Shown here: positions 41,350 to 57,685 of the stretch, one piece after another | Numbering within the stretch: position 1 is the first letter of the stretch | Layout: the number at the start of each line of letters is the position of its first letter | DNA from: Talpa occidentalis | Taxonomy: Eukaryota; Chordata; Mammalia; Eulipotyphla; Talpidae | NCBI RefSeq assembly: GCF_014898055.3 | Contig: NW_023601543.1 | Coordinates: 58,730,806-58,794,805 of the forward strand | Length of the DNA stretch: 64,000 bases | Reading direction: 5' to 3' | Made by a program: the position numbers and the translations under genes | The notes under the pieces: model-generated | Database searches by the model: none | What the model saw: the letters and a program-made list of their open reading frames with translations, nothing else | Told to the model about the DNA's origin: nothing

Positions 41350-43015
41350 AAAAAGATTATCCTAACCCCATTGAACTACATTTTCTCCTTTGCCAAAAAT
41401 CAGTTGACTGTGCATGTGTGGGTCTGTTTCTACTCTGCTCCATTGATTTATGTATTTGTCTCTCCACCAGCACCCAGTGCCCTGATAACTTCAGAGTGAG
41501 ACTTGGCATCAGGTAGAGCAAGTGCTCCCACTTTATTCTTTTTCAAAATTGTGATGGCTATTCTAGTTCCCTTTCATGTGCATTTTAGAATAAACATGTC
41601 TGTAGCTGAAAAAAAATCTTGCTGGGATTTTCATAGGAATTGGGTTAAACTTAGAGAAAATTGATATTTTTACTCTGTTGAGTCTGCCAACGCATAAACA
41701 TGGCATGTTTCTCCATTTATTCAGATCTTTGGTTTTGTTAATTAGTGTTTTATAGCTTTCAGCATACAGTACCTGTATGGGTTTGGCTAGATTTACATTT
41801 AAGTATGTCTTCTTTTTTGAGCAATTGTAAATATTATTTTGCCTTTAGTTTCAGTTTCCGTGTGTTCAGTGTTAGGATATAGAAATACAATTGCATTTTG
41901 ATGCTAATCTTGTATGCTGTGACTTTGCTAAACTCTCACTTATTAGTTCTAGGCATGTTTTTGGTTTTGAGATGCTTTGGGATTTTCTACATACATATAC
42001 TGTCGGGTCATTTGCAAATAGAGATAGTTTTATTTCTCCCTTTTCAATCAGTGGTCCTTTTATTGCCTTTTCTTTACCTATTGCTCTGGCTAGGACTTTC
42101 AGTAATATGTTGAATAAGGTGATTTGAGTGAACATCCTTGTCTTGTTCCCAACCTTAATGGAAAAACATCCAGCCTTCACTAGTAAGCATGATGTTAGCT
42201 GTAGGGGTTTATAACTTTTATCATCAAGTTGAAGAAATTCCTATTTATTGCTAGCTTTCTGAGAATTTTTTATAATAAGCATGTTGAATTTTGTCAGATG
42301 CTTTTTTTCTGGCTCACTTGACATGATCGTATGATTTTCTTCTTGTTTAGTTTGTTAATATGGTTTAGCTAATTAATTTTCAAATGTTGAACCAGACTTG
42401 CTTCTCTAAAATAAGCCCCAGTTGGCTATAATGTAAATGTTTGTGTATTGCTGAATTCTAATAGCTAGTATTTTGTTACAAAAAATTGTGTCTGTGTTCA
42501 TGAATGATATTGGTATGTAGTTTCCTTTTTGTGCTTTTTTTTTAATATCATAGGTCTCTCAAAATGAATTGGTTCATGTTCCCTATTCTTCTGTTTTTTA
42601 GTAGATATTGTGTAGAGATGGGATAAATTGTTATAAGAATTTGTGAATTCTCCAGTGAAAGTGTATTGTCTTAGAAGAAGCCAATTTTTAAAGTAGTTAT
42701 AGGTCTTACTAAGATTATCTATTTGATATTGGGTGAGTTTGGTAGGTGATTTATGAAGTTGGTCCATTTCATCTAAGTTGTTAGTTTATGTTATTTGTAG
42801 TATTACCTTATTCTTTTGATGTCTGTGAAATCTATAGTGATAAACCCTGTTTCATTCCTGATAATTGGTAATTTGTATGTTCTTTTTATCTTTGGTCTTG
42901 CTAGAGGTTTGTAAAGTATATTGATTTTTTTCAAAGAACTAGCTTTTTATTTCCTTGATTTTTCTATTTTTGTTTTCATTGTTTTCTGCTCCTATCTTTA
43001 ATATTTTCTTCTTTT

Positions 43016-44029
43016 TTGTCCTACTGTACCTAGATAGCACAATGAAGCAAAGTGTGCCACTGATAAAAGTACATATGGCGTCAATTCATTGTATTTTTCC
43101 AGATGTGTATAAATCGCGGTAATGTAAGTATAGAAAATGACATTTATAGAGATGACATAAAAAGAAATTCCTTCTGAGATAAGGTAATGAGACCAGTTGG
43201 TTTTTCTGGTGTTACTTAATTGTCATGAATCGTTTTTGTGAGCCAGTTCTTATTCTAAATTGATTGAGAAACCCCCTGAAGGTCAGTGTGGTATTATGAC
43301 CTCTGCGACTTCACCTCTGTCACTACTTGTTCCTTTTTACCCCAGACGGCTGACAGAGGCCCTGATGAGCTAGCTGCTAAAGGGCTGCTCAGGAGTCAGA
43401 AGCAAGGGGAGTTCACTGTAAATAATTAGGAGTTGGCTGTGATTTTCCTGTGGCTAATTTCAAATCTACATATAAAATAAAAATGAATATAATCACATAT
43501 CCAAAACCAGGTCACACTGCTTTCCAGAAATTCAACTTATTTTTATGAATTGGCATTTTGTGATTAGAATTTTAAAACATAATGGCAAAATGCTGAAGTT
43601 GTTTTCTGTTAATGTACACACCTATTTTTCTCCTCATCTCTTGAACAAGTATTAGTCACAGAGGACATCATTTAGGCAACTTTAAAAAAGTGATCATGGG
43701 ATTACTTCAGCAGATGAGCCTTATGTGTGTCCTGAGAACATTTCAGCACCAAGGTGGCTGTCCTCGTAGCGACCCCAGCTAAGAGCAACACTCGCATGAA
43801 GTGATGGTGATGGTGGGTGGGCCCTGTGCATGGGGGGGGGTAACCTTCACTCCCCAGGGTGCGGTAATGCAATTAAGGACAAATAAGGACACTTTGCTCA
43901 GTATAATCCTATTAGATTGAGAATTTATGATAAAACTCTTTGTAAGATAACAAAGGGAGGAGCTCTGAGCTTTTTATGTAATTGAATTTGTAACTGGATA
44001 TTTTAAGAGTTTAAAGATACCACCTTATA
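43016..44029. other. Intron 12 stretch, nothing recognised
   Basis: No exon or repeat family recognised. A G9-10 run is near 43831-43840. Confidence 0.5.
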
Positions 44030-44285
44030 ATCAAAGGCAGTATCCTGTAGCGTGAAAAGCTGGGGCTCTGGAGTATAATAGCATCAGTTGTGACCTTGGT
44101 TCCACCATTTTCTACCTTTGTGATCTTGGGCAACTTATTTAACCTCTCTAACTCGGTTTCCTCACTGATCAAATGGGGATGACAATAGTGTGAATATAAA
44201 ATGTGATAATAAATAAGTGTGGTAAAGTATTCTCTCACCTCTATCTGGCACATGGTAATTAAGCATTTAGTATACTTTAGCAATT
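44030..44285 (+). mobile_element. MIR SINE
   Basis: GCTGGGGCTCTGGAGTATAA, TGTGATCTTGGGCAACTTAT, TTAACCTCTCTAACTCGGTTT and TCAAATGGGGATGACAATAG reproduce the MIR consensus in plus orientation. Confidence 0.9.
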
Positions 44286-44600
44286 ATACTATTGTCACTC
44301 ATCATAGCATTACTAGCTACTATTACTACTATTATTACTAGTGAGTCTTACATTGAAAGAATCCAGCTTGCTTTGCTGGAATGATACAATTTTTTTTATA
44401 CTATGGTAATATCAAGAGTCCGATTTCAGTCACATTTAGAAGGTGTGACTAATTAAAAGTACTACCCTAAGAAGTATCACATTCTCATTTGTTTATTTCA
44501 GAGAATATTAGTAGCTTGAGAATTCAAGCATTGTCTAACATGGTGTTTCTCTACCTCTTTCATTATCACACCCCTAAGAGCCTTTAAAAATGTTTTTCCC

Positions 44601-44888
44601 GGGCCTCCCCGGTGGCGCAGCGGTTGAGCGCTGGGTTGCAAAGCTCCCGCGGCCTCTGCGGCGCCGGTTCGATCCCCGGCTGCTCCCCGGCCACCAGAGG
44701 AGGGTCCCACATGGTGCGCAGACCTCTCCTGCCGCCCGCTGCTCCCCTCAGCAGTGTGCTTCGGTCCTTCTGCCTGCTCTGCTCCCCGCTCTGGCTCTGG
44801 TGAATTCTCTCACCCTCCCGCGCTTCTGACTGTACCCAGTGCTTGTATAAATAAATAAATAAATAAAATATTTAAAAAAAAAAAAAAA
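44601..44888 (+). mobile_element. tRNA-related SINE, sense, best-preserved copy
   Basis: The clearest view of the family. The RNA polymerase III box A-like TGGCGCAGCGG is at 44613-44623 and box B GGTTCGATCC at 44666-44675. The 3' end has the unique GAATTCTCTCACCCTCCCGC segment and an (AAAT)n plus A-rich tail. The duplication is GTTTTTCCC (44592-44600 and 44889-44897). Confidence 0.96.
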
Positions 44889-45067
44889 GTTTTTCCCAAT
44901 TACTTCTCCCAGTGAAATTTTAATACCACATAACTAGCTATCTGTTTATATAGTATGGTGCTTTAGAGGACTACAAAGTACTATAATATTGCCATTTTTT
45001 TTGTACTCATAGAACCAATTTCACTTCCGTGGCAACAGTATCACCCCCCACTGAGAATAGTGATTCT

Positions 45068-45216
45068 GTGCAGTGGTTTCCAATCAAGGTCAAGTTTGGC
45101 CCCCAGGGGACATTTGGCAGCGTCTAGAGACATTTTTGGTTGCCTCAACTGGGTGAGGTCATTGTTACTGGTATCTTATCAAAATGTCAACAGTACCAAG
45201 GTTGTAAAACTTCTCT
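45068..45216 (+). mobile_element. MER20-like DNA transposon fragment
   Basis: CAGTGGTTTCCAATCAAGGT, CCCCCAGGGGACATTTGGCA and GAGACATTTTTGGTTGCCTC match the MER20 left half. An internal deletion jumps to CAAAATGTCAACAGTACC near the right end. Confidence 0.85.
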
Positions 45217-45869
45217 TAGTGTGATGGTGAAGTTCAAATGCACGCCGAATAATCTAGCATTTATTAAGGAAGGTGAAAATGGACCATGTCAATTCTAAGG
45301 CCATGAGGTAAAGGAAATAGCAGAAGTTCTGTTCATGACCTTGATGTTGAACTCATGGACAGCATGGTTTGCTTGTCTAGAAAAATAAGGCCATCTTTGT
45401 CTTCATAAGTGTTGTTGCCATTTTCAGTAACATGGTGCTTTTTGCTCTTTCTGTCAAATATGTATTAAAAATGTATAAATACTTCAAATATGTGTTTAAT
45501 AACAACTTTGTGTTGTCAGTTTTTATATACATGTGTTTTGCTTTATGAAACAAATGGATTCCTGAAAAATTGTGTATATTTTCCATGAGTTGAATTTATT
45601 CCTCACATTTCATTACATAATATCCTGAGAGGTTTGTCTTCATTCCTAACTGATCCTCATCTGACCTGGCTTTCTAACATTGTTGCTTTAAATTTAAATT
45701 TAGCAGCCTCTCTGGGTTTTAGAGAATGGGGACAGTTTAAGAGAGAATACCGATTGACGTTTAAAGTAAGATGGCCTGTCTTTGATGGATGTGATCCAGG
45801 TCATGGCCCAGAGCTCCTGGCACCCCTGTTATCCCCATCACACTCATGTTCCCTTCTTCTGCTGCCCAG
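45217..45869. other. Intron 12, last part
   Basis: Unassigned sequence ending in CTTCTGCTGCCCAG, the acceptor of exon 13. Confidence 0.5.
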
Positions 45870-45929
45870 AGTTGGCGTCGAGGAGCCCTCTGAAGAGGAC
45901 CAGAGTGAACACCGCTGGCAGTACTTCAG
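45870..45929 (+). CDS. SLC9A7: SLC9A7 exon 13, 60-nt phase-neutral exon
   Basis: 60 nt between GCTGCCCAG and GTGACACA. It completes the arginine codon from exon 12 and reads VGVEEPSEEDQSEHRWQYF plus AG of another arginine codon. This is the start of the cytoplasmic tail, acidic and hydrophilic. Because 60 is a multiple of three and both neighbouring exon ends are AG|, exon 12 can join exon 14 directly with no other change. Confidence 0.95.
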
Positions 45930-47863
45930 GTGACACAAGGGCATCCTCAGAAACAAATTAACCAGGCCCGACTTATCTTTCTAACCTGAGGTGTTTCTCT
46001 CTCTGCTGTCTGTCTGTTCCTTCCTGTGTGTGCCGATCCTCTACCCCCTTTTGTAAAATCATAATTGGTCAGGTCAAATTGAATCATTCCTCCCCTCTCT
46101 CTGGGTTGATCATGACACTGGTATCTGAGCTTGAGTCTCCTTTCCCTGCATTTCTGACAGTGTGTTCTCCCCACCAAAGCTGGGCTTGGCGAGTGCTTCC
46201 TTTTTGTACACCTGAGCTTAGTGTTCGGAGAAGACCATTTTCAGAGCCACGGATTCTTTTTTCATAAAATCCCCATTATGACCTATTGCACAGGGCTTAT
46301 AATTCATAAAGAGAACTGGAATCTTCTATTTCAGCCATGATGGGGTTATAGCTTATAGCATCTTTTTAAGTATGTATTTGTAAACTTTCATACTTTTAAA
46401 ATCACAGGATAGACTCCTCTAATGCAATGTGTTTCTCAATATCCATTCAAGTTTGTGATATGACTGTGTTTCAAAGAAAGACAATATTAGGTGATCAGAG
46501 TAAAGATTTTCTCCTTTCCTTTCTGTGTCTTGACGCAGCATGCTTTCTCTCTGGTTCTCAGTGCTGATACGGTAAATCAAAATAGACTTGAATTCTGTTC
46601 TTGACATTGTAAATGTATTTCACTTGGAGGCCTGGAAAGAAAGCAGTGATACCTGTCGTGAGACATGGATCGTGATGATACTATTATCAGGCCCCTGATC
46701 TGTGTACTTTAATGACAGGCATAAAATTAACCAAAGGATTTGCAGTCCCTGGGTTCAGACCTTTTCTACTGTTTAAATTGTGTGTGTATGCTTACATGTA
46801 CGTGCGTGTAAGCACACACACACCCCCCCCACACACACAGAGTTAGAGAGGTCATTTAGGAGAGCTGATTTTAGGTACTGTTAAGTTGCAGAGCAAAACA
46901 TTCCTTTGAAATATCCTTCCTTTAAGAAAGATAGTCCTTCAGGTAAAGTGCAAGTTATTACACTTGGGACATGAGTGAATTCAGATTATGGTCTCGTGGT
47001 TAAGGTTTACACTTCGGAAATTTCTGAGATTTCAGTGCATTTTATATGGTGCTTATTCAATATATACATATTATTATACCAGAAGGGAAATTATGTGTTT
47101 TCTATAATTTTTTATTCCAGAAGAAGCCTATCAGTTTGCTTCATTTTCTCTTTTAACCTAGAATCTCATTTAAAATCTGGAACAGTCATCTCCCCTATTT
47201 TGTCAGGTATGATATTGAGGGTTTCGTTATTTTTTAAGTCTTCAGGATAGTTGTCTGAAAGAATTTCCAACATTCTGAATTTTTCTGATTTATTTTCCTC
47301 ATGACTAGAAATAATCATTTTTCCAAAAGTACTGTACAAGTGATGTTGTAGATTTCTTGCTGCATAGTGTAAGGTGGTACATACTGTCAGACTGTCCTTT
47401 TATTGGTGAGTTTAATTTTGATCACTTTAGATCCCAGCTCTCTCTAGTATAACTGACAAGTAATCTGTAGAGTGACCCTTTGATATCCTATGAGTATCCA
47501 GATTCCCAACAGCCTTTTACCCATTTGTAAAATCATCCACTGATATCCTTACTTGAAATAATTATGCTAAGAATAGAAAATGATGATTTTCTAATTCTGT
47601 CATGCTTTTCATGGTTACACGTCTGCCTCACAACTTTTATTTGTAAAGAAGAGCTTTCAGAGTGTTTTAAATTTTATTTTACAAACTGATGAAGGGAGGC
47701 TCTCTCCATTATTTAAATAATCAGTTTAAGCAAAGTTTTACTTAATATTTGTGGGGCAAGGAGTTGTGTCTTCACAAGGTCCCAGGAGGAATCTTGGGAG
47801 TTGTCACTGAGAAATTCTAGTGACATTGCAGGACTTGATTAAAATAGTCAAAGCCTAGTCTTT
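45930..47863. other. Intron 13, first part
   Basis: Unassigned intronic sequence. A short CA/poly(C) patch lies at 46814-46840. No exon or RNA gene seen. Confidence 0.5.
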
Positions 47864-47875
47864 ATAAGCAGTTCT

Positions 47876-48057
47876 CTTTTTTTATTATTTGTTGTATTTT
47901 TTATTTAAATATTTTATTTTATATAATTCTTACATCTTTTTTCATCTTTGCACAATGTATACATTTTCATTTTGGTTATATTCCCCATACAATTGCACCC
48001 CCCCCCCAGTTATTTTGACTCTAGTCCTTCCTTTCCCTGCCCCTCCCTCCCCTCCCC
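47876..48057 (-). mobile_element. Very short L1 3' UTR insertion
   Basis: Only about 180 bp of L1 3' UTR in minus orientation (complement of GCAAAAATGAAAAATGATG and CAAGATGAAAATGTATAC). It is bounded by ATAAGCAGTTCT at 47864-47875 and 48058-48069. No ORF2 sequence is left. The 3' UTR is the type seen at 1-777 and 25354. Confidence 0.92.
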
Positions 48058-48069
48058 ATAAGCAGTTCT

Positions 48070-51372
<3,303 letters not shown>

Positions 51373-51550
51373 TTAAAGGGGTGTGCCGGCCAGTAAGAGT
51401 GTTTTAGCTGAGTCCATGACTCCCTACCTCCCAAGAACAGATTTATTGGCTACATTGGTGATTGGCTGGCTGTGACTGGTTCTGAGTCTCTCAGGAGAGG
51501 GATGTGATCTCACTCTCTAGCCTAGAAAATCTGAGGAAGAGAGGAGAGAC

Positions 51551-51826
51551 GGGGCCTCCCTGGTGGTCCAAGGGATTAAGCACCACACTATGACACAATC
51601 CTCAGCCTCTGCAGCACAAGTTCTATCCCCAGCTGGCCAGGGAGCTACCCACATGGCACAGCAGACCTCTCCTAACTTGCCCGCTGCTCCCCTCAGCAGT
51701 GTATTTCGTCAGTCTGCCTGTTCTGTTCCCCACTCTGTCTCTGGTGAATCCTCTCACCCTCTGCATCTCTGGCCTGTACCCCAGCTCTTATATGCATAAA
51801 TAAATAAATCTTTAAAAAAGAGAGAG
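51551..51826 (+). mobile_element. tRNA-related SINE, second subfamily
   Basis: Sense copy with duplication AGAGAGGAGAGAC (51538-51550 and 51827-51839). The head carries GGTCCAAGGGATTAAGCACC and the 3' part GCATCTCTGGCCTGTACCCC, like 18517. Confidence 0.94.
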
Positions 51827-51839
51827 AGAGAGGAGAGAC

Positions 51840-54800
51840 ATTGGGGGATCGCAGTCCCTCCAGTTCCTCCAGCACCCGGGATCCTCCACCGCTCTCTACG
51901 TTCCCCTCCTGCCCAGCAGTATAGAGCAGCAGCCCTCAGCTGCTCGGACACTGAAGGTCACAGCAAGGCTACCAAGCTAAGGCTTGAGCAGGGCAGTGGC
52001 GGCAGTGACAGACTGGAGCAAATGGGGGGGAGGAGGAGTGCTGTCAGGGCAGGGAGCAGAAGAGCCCTGTGGCGGCATCTGGAGCGGGAACAGTTTTAAG
52101 ATGCTATTGCAGTAGAGACCAGCAGGAAGAGGGGAGTGTATGTGGACCCAGGGTTTTGCCAACTGCTCCAGTTCCTACTGCGGCATAACAAACTGCCCTG
52201 AGTGTAGGGAAGTGAATAGCACTTTCTTGTAGATTCTCTACATCAGGAATTTGGAAAGGGCATAGTTGGGGTGGCTTGCTTTTATTCCAGAAAGAAGGCT
52301 AGAGGTATCTTGAGACAGGGGATTGGAATCATCCAGAGGCCCATGACCCCCATGTTGGGCACCTGGGTTGGGATGACACAAGACTAGAGCAGCCAACTGG
52401 AAGGCCTCCTGGTGGCTTCTTTGTGAGCTATGGAACTCTCAGATGGTGGCTCAGGGTTCCAAAAGCCAGTGCCCCGCAAGCCACGTGGGAGCTGCATGGC
52501 CTTTTCAGACCTCCCCTTGGAAATCTCCCGGCATCCTGGCTGTGCCCCTGTTGGTTACAGTTGAGTTGTTCTGGTCAGACCAGATTTAATGGGAAGGCAT
52601 AGAGACCATATCTCTGGATAGGAAAAGTGTCAACAAGTGGGACATTTGTTTTAAAGTTGCCTGTCTCCCCTGTTGTGGGTCTGGTGGGATGATTCTGCCT
52701 CCAGGTTTTGTTCCTTCCCGGACTGCATTTCCTGGGCAGGAAAGGGTAATTATGACAGCAGCAGAAATTTGTTACTAGTAGATTATTATTTGGTCTTGGG
52801 AGTCAAGAACCATGTTGTTCCATTTTGAACATCCAGCGCTGTGCACAGGGCTGGCTCGGGCTGGCTCACGGAGCGCTCCATAGACATCTACTGCTTGGAT
52901 GGGGAGTGACAGGAGCAATAGTGCTTTACTGACCACGTGCTTTGTTACCCCTGAAGCTATGTCGGGTATTTCTTTTTCTTCCAGTCATCTTTGAATTGCA
53001 CTCATCATTGTGCTTAATCCTTGATCCAGTCTACATATTTTGGATTCCATAAGATCATCTGAATGATTCCCCCTACCAAATCTTGGAGTATGCGGTGCAG
53101 TGCAGAGCCCGGGGAGGGAGAGTGCTTCTGATTTTTTTATCTTTGAGGGTGGTCAAAGCCTGATAAAACATTGGTATGATACCCTTAAGGGACACAAAGC
53201 CACAACCTCCAAAAGCTCTGGACATTTTGGGAAGAGTTTTCAATGAGCTTCATTGGAAACTAACCCACTCTAATGGTGCTCCAGAAGATGTTTGAGATCA
53301 TATTAGAATTGGCCTTTGTGCCAGTTGGAAACAGGCAGCTTCATTGAGAAGTTCTTTTTGAAAAGTTGCTGTTTAACTCTAGCTTTGATTAAAGACTTTA
53401 GAGAATCGGGGTTCAGGAAATCTGCACCTAAAAGCTAATTTAGAGTATAACTGATTGGGGGATCTTGAAACACACCCTGAGAAAAGCTGGGTGGAAAGCA
53501 TGTTGGATGCCTTTATTTCCCCAACATGAAAATGAGGGCTCTTAGGGTATCACGGCCCTACTCCAAAGCATCCTTCATAGAACTGCATCCAGTCAAGATT
53601 ACTTAGGGAAGAAAAGAGACTGATTCCAGCAGAATAGCCAGGTTTTGGAGGGATTTTATCTTGGCAGTTCTGGACCAAGCACCTCCAGCCCTTGTGCTGG
53701 TTTCCATTACTCCTGCCTCTGGACTTAAGCATCTGTAAAAGGAATGCATAAAATGGGTTGGCTGGTTTCAGGTAGCTGAACTTACTATGTATCTCATAAA
53801 ACATGCACATGGAGACACAGGCTTATCACTAGATTCAGTAGCAAGCGTACTATCAATTTTCCATGGAAGTATTTACAAAAGCAGTGAATCCTGAGTGCTC
53901 AGGGTGACAGCAGTGCCTTTAGTGTATGCAGTGACATTGAAGATAGTGCCCTCCTGTCCCAGGATGGGGTGAGCTTCAGAAACCTGCCTGGAAGGACCTG
54001 GAGGGGTCAATTCAGTGTTGCTGATGGCCCTTGACTTTGCTGCATCCTTGCTGGCACCCTATTGGCTGCCTCTCTGGGAGCTGTGTCACGACTTCCACTT
54101 AACCTCCCTCCTCCCAAGCCACACACAGTCAGTCACGCAGAGGGCCCTCAGTGTCAGGCCCATTGGCATTTCGAAAGTCTTCAAGATTGCTCTCAGACTG
54201 GGGAAAATAGGTGACCTTCAAGATTGGTTCTCCAGGACAAGTTCATTAAGATGACTCATGGCCTGTGCAGAAAGGGCTTTATTTCTCCAACTCCTCCTGG
54301 CCTGACATTCCAGGGCCAGTGAGCCACTCACAGCAAAGCTGGGAGCACTCAGTTGTCATGTGGAACAGAGAACAAATGGACTTCTCAGTTTTTTGGGTGA
54401 AACCCTGGGTTTTTGCAGTTTCCCCTGAAATGGATCCAGGTCACATGGTCAGCGTTGTCATGCAACTGAAATCAGAGGTGGGGAAAGTCCAGATGTTTGT
54501 TCCCCATTGGAAGAGAAAGGGCAGTTCTCTTTACCTCATTTTCTAAATCATCTTCCTAAAAACAAACAAAAAAGTGATACTCTGTGGGAAGGCATTGCTT
54601 TATAGCAAACATAATTTTCCCCACTGGCTCTAAAAGCCCGGGCTTATAAACAGAGTCAGAGCTACGGAGCTACAGAGTATTAGCTCTTGTGGGCCAAGGA
54701 AAGGAGCTGTTGGCTACAACTTCTGACTTCATGTGAGGGAAGTACAAGGATATTGCAGGCAGACTTCAGCTTCATGTCCCTGGCAAGTTTGACTCATTCG

Positions 54801-55900
54801 AACAAAACAAAACAAAAAACTCAGTTGCTTTGTTTCTGGGGAGGTCTTGGTGACTTTGCAACCAAAACAAAAACAAGCTCGGCTGGAGGTTAGCTGCCTG
54901 GGCAAGCGGGTGGCCTCCCACCCCATTCAAGGGGGGCATTTCTTGCCAGACACTGCTGAGATTTATGTTGGCCGGACATGCAGACACAGCATTCACTTCC
55001 TTCCCCAAGTTTACAGAAGAGCACTCACTGATGAGGCCGCTTTGGAGTAGCTAGGAGCAGGACTCTGAATTTACCCCAGCTTTATTATCTCAGCGGGACA
55101 AGGTCACAAGCAGGATATGAGTGGAATGTGGAGGAAGGGAAACGTGTGTGTGTGTGTGTTCAAATGTCAACTGTTTATAGTGCACTGACATACAACTTTC
55201 TGGGCAAATCAAATTTCTTTTGGTCTTCAAGGTTTTCCTCCAGCCTGACATCTGATACCAGTCCCTTTAATCTTTAACTTCACGCAGTTACTGAAGTGCC
55301 TTTCTGCAAACTACTGCTCTTTGACCACCATGTCCCGCCATGATTTTGCTCCCGTTGCCTCCGTTGGCCCCCAATTTCCCTTTCTGCTATTCTCTCTTTT
55401 CTTAGAAATTCAAAATTGACATTAATGTACTTGTATATTTGACAAGTGTTTGCGAGCACCTGTTCACTTTCAGCCATCCTTTCAGGTTCTGGGAATACGT
55501 CCGCAAGCCAGACATGAATCTGTCCTTAAGGGCTCGGTGACAATGTGCTGTAGGGTAAGGGTGGAGTGTGGTGGAGGCCAGATCTTGGAGGGCCTTGTCT
55601 GCTTTCCGCTACGCACAGTGCTGTCCTTGCTGCTGTGAGGGCTGCATGCACTGGCAGCCTGTGCGTCACCAGAGAGCCTGTTGCGAACGTACACTCTCAG
55701 GCCCCATCTAGACCTCCCCGCCGCAATCAGCATTTACACTGTAACTGGGTCTGGGGTAGGATGTGCACTTTACAGTTTGAGAAGACCTGGCGCCGGCAAC
55801 GTGGAACTCGTGACTCCCTGTTTGTAACTCTTTCTGAAAAATCTTAGTCCCATCATCCTAGAGAAATTAGAAAAGGTCCAAGTCAGGTTGCATCATTGAT
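51840..55900. other. Intron 14, first part
   Basis: Unassigned except for a possible old repeat at about 52160-52330 and a (GT)n patch at 55144-55160. Open frames around 54265 and 55566 show no domain. Confidence 0.5.
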
Positions 55901-55914
55901 TCACTCTTTGGCTC

Positions 55915-56470
55915 TGTGTTAGTTTTTTCATGGCTGCTGTAAGACGTTGCCACAAGTTTAGCAACTTAGAACAGTGCAGTATTGAATACCATTCGGTAGT
56001 TCCAAAGTCTGGTGGACTCTGCTGGACTTGCTGCTCAGGTCTTCGAAGGCTGAAATCAAGGTGTTGGCAGGGTTGAGCCCTGCAGAAGTTCCTTCCTAGC
56101 TCTTTCAGATTGATGGTAGAATTCAAGTCTGTGTGGCTGTAGGACTGACCTGTTTACTTACTAGCCATTGGCTCGGGGCCAAGCTCAGCTCCTAGAAGCC
56201 ACCTGCATTTCCAGGCTGATGGCCCCTCCACCTTCAAAGCCAGCAACAGTGAGTAGAGTCTCTGTCACACTTTGAATCTCCCCTGCCTCTGCTTGAATCT
56301 CTCTGACTCTTTTACTCTCCTTATCCACTTTTAAGGGCCCATGAGATGATGGGCCCACCTGCAAAACTTTTCAAGTCCATCTGCAAAGTCCCTTTTGGCC
56401 TGTAATGTCACATACCTACAGCCCCCAGTCCCCAGGGACTGGGGTGTAGAAATCTGCCTACTACATGCTC
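55915..56470 (+). repeat. Old interspersed repeat, family not assigned
   Basis: GCTGCTGTAAGACGTTGCC, ATCAAGGTGTTGGCAGGGTTG, TTCAAAGCCAGCAACAGTGA and CACTTTTAAGGGCCCATGAG recur in this order in many mammalian introns, from memory. I cannot name the family. Confidence 0.55.
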
Positions 56471-56889
56471 CATGAAGAAAAAAGAAAGCTGTTCTCATTA
56501 GTATGACCTTAACTTAAAAAAAGTCTTTTAGCCATAAGAATGGAATGAAATATTACTTTACCCAGAAATCAGATGATTTAGTTCTAGAAAACTATTTCAA
56601 AAAAAACAGGACCTTTTGCCACTCCTCAGTTCTTTAATCTGCTTCCTTTTTCTTTGTCACATAAGTTACTATATATGTATCTGTCTTCACTTCTGAAAAT
56701 GTGTCTCTTGAGGGGCATGGCAGGGTCTTGTTCCTCTTTATGTTCCCAGCACCCAGGATGGTGCCTGGCACACAGTAGGTGTTTCATTGTTTTATGTTCC
56801 CCAAAATGTTGATAAGCAGAGTTGGTGGTATTTACTTTCTTAAAGGGGATTCCCTATTAATAATGTCAGTAAAAGGTTTTAAAATCTCC

Positions 56890-57265
56890 AGATAATTCAT
56901 AAAAACAGAGTAGGATGGACTACAAGGGGCTGTGGTGGGGAGAGGGTTGGGGGAGAATTGGGGAGATATTTGAGTACACACTTGCAACTAGTAGATGACA
57001 GATTCTGGAGATCTGATGCACAGCATGGTGATTATTGTCAATAATGCCATATTATAAACTACAAAGTTGCTAACAGATGAGATCTTAATTGTTCTCACCA
57101 GAACGAAATGATAATTATGTGACATGATAGAGGTGTTAGCTAGTGTGACGGTTGTAATCATATTGCATTACATATATAAATGTTTCAGGCCAGTGCATTG
57201 TATACCTTAAACTTTGGTGGTGTTAGATGTCAATTATATCTCAATTTAAAAAATAAAATTTAAAA
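56890..57265 (+). mobile_element. Old L1 3' UTR
   Basis: ATGCACAGCATGGTGATTAT, TAATTGTTCTCACCAGAACG, TTGTATACCTTAAACTTTGG and CAATTATATCTCAATTTAAA with an A-rich tail follow the L1MA/MB-type 3' UTR in plus orientation. Confidence 0.85.
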
Positions 57266-57369
57266 AGTCCCTTATGTAAAAAGTCACACAAGATAGCTTA
57301 GAGGGTGTTAATGGGCTAGATATTCCTAAAGCACATGCTTGAAATTTTATATCCATTCTATGGAAATTA

Positions 57370-57685
57370 ATAATATAAGTTCTTATTATGTGCCAGACAG
57401 TATGCTAAATATTTCACAAATACTTAATCAGCACAAAAAATTAACATAGCTAATAATAATGATAGTCAATATTTGTTGAATGCTTACCATGTAACACTCT
57501 CCTAAGTGCTTTAAATGAAAACAGTACACCTCCTAATGCCCTTTTGAGATACGTAATTCTTAATATCTCCATTATACAGATGAGGTTGCTGAAGCACAGA
57601 AAATCTAGGCAGATTGCCCAGAGCCATACAGCAAGATAAGGACCCAGATAGGAGGAGACCCAGGTGGTCTGTTGTCAGAGCTTGT
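57370..57685 (-). mobile_element. MIR SINE
   Basis: ATGCTTACCATGTAACACTC, CTAAGTGCTTTAAATG and CAGATGAGGTTGCTGAAGCA are MIR text in reverse orientation, with a partial second MIR-like start at 57380-57430. Confidence 0.75.

Larger units (their letters stand above)
40195..43015 (-). mobile_element. Old L1 ORF2 region, antisense, with two nested SINEs
   Basis: Decayed L1 in minus orientation: GTCTTTTGTCAGATAAGTGG, TCTGCTCCATTGATTTATGT and ACCTTGTCTTGTTCCC-type text follow in reversed L1 order. The two SINEs at 40503-40774 and 41078-41349 inserted later. Reading frames are broken. Confidence 0.8.

Noticed and set aside
44601..44680. Possible tRNA gene
   Set aside because: Box A and box B are present, but the sequence continues into the SINE body and tail with target duplications, so it is a SINE head.
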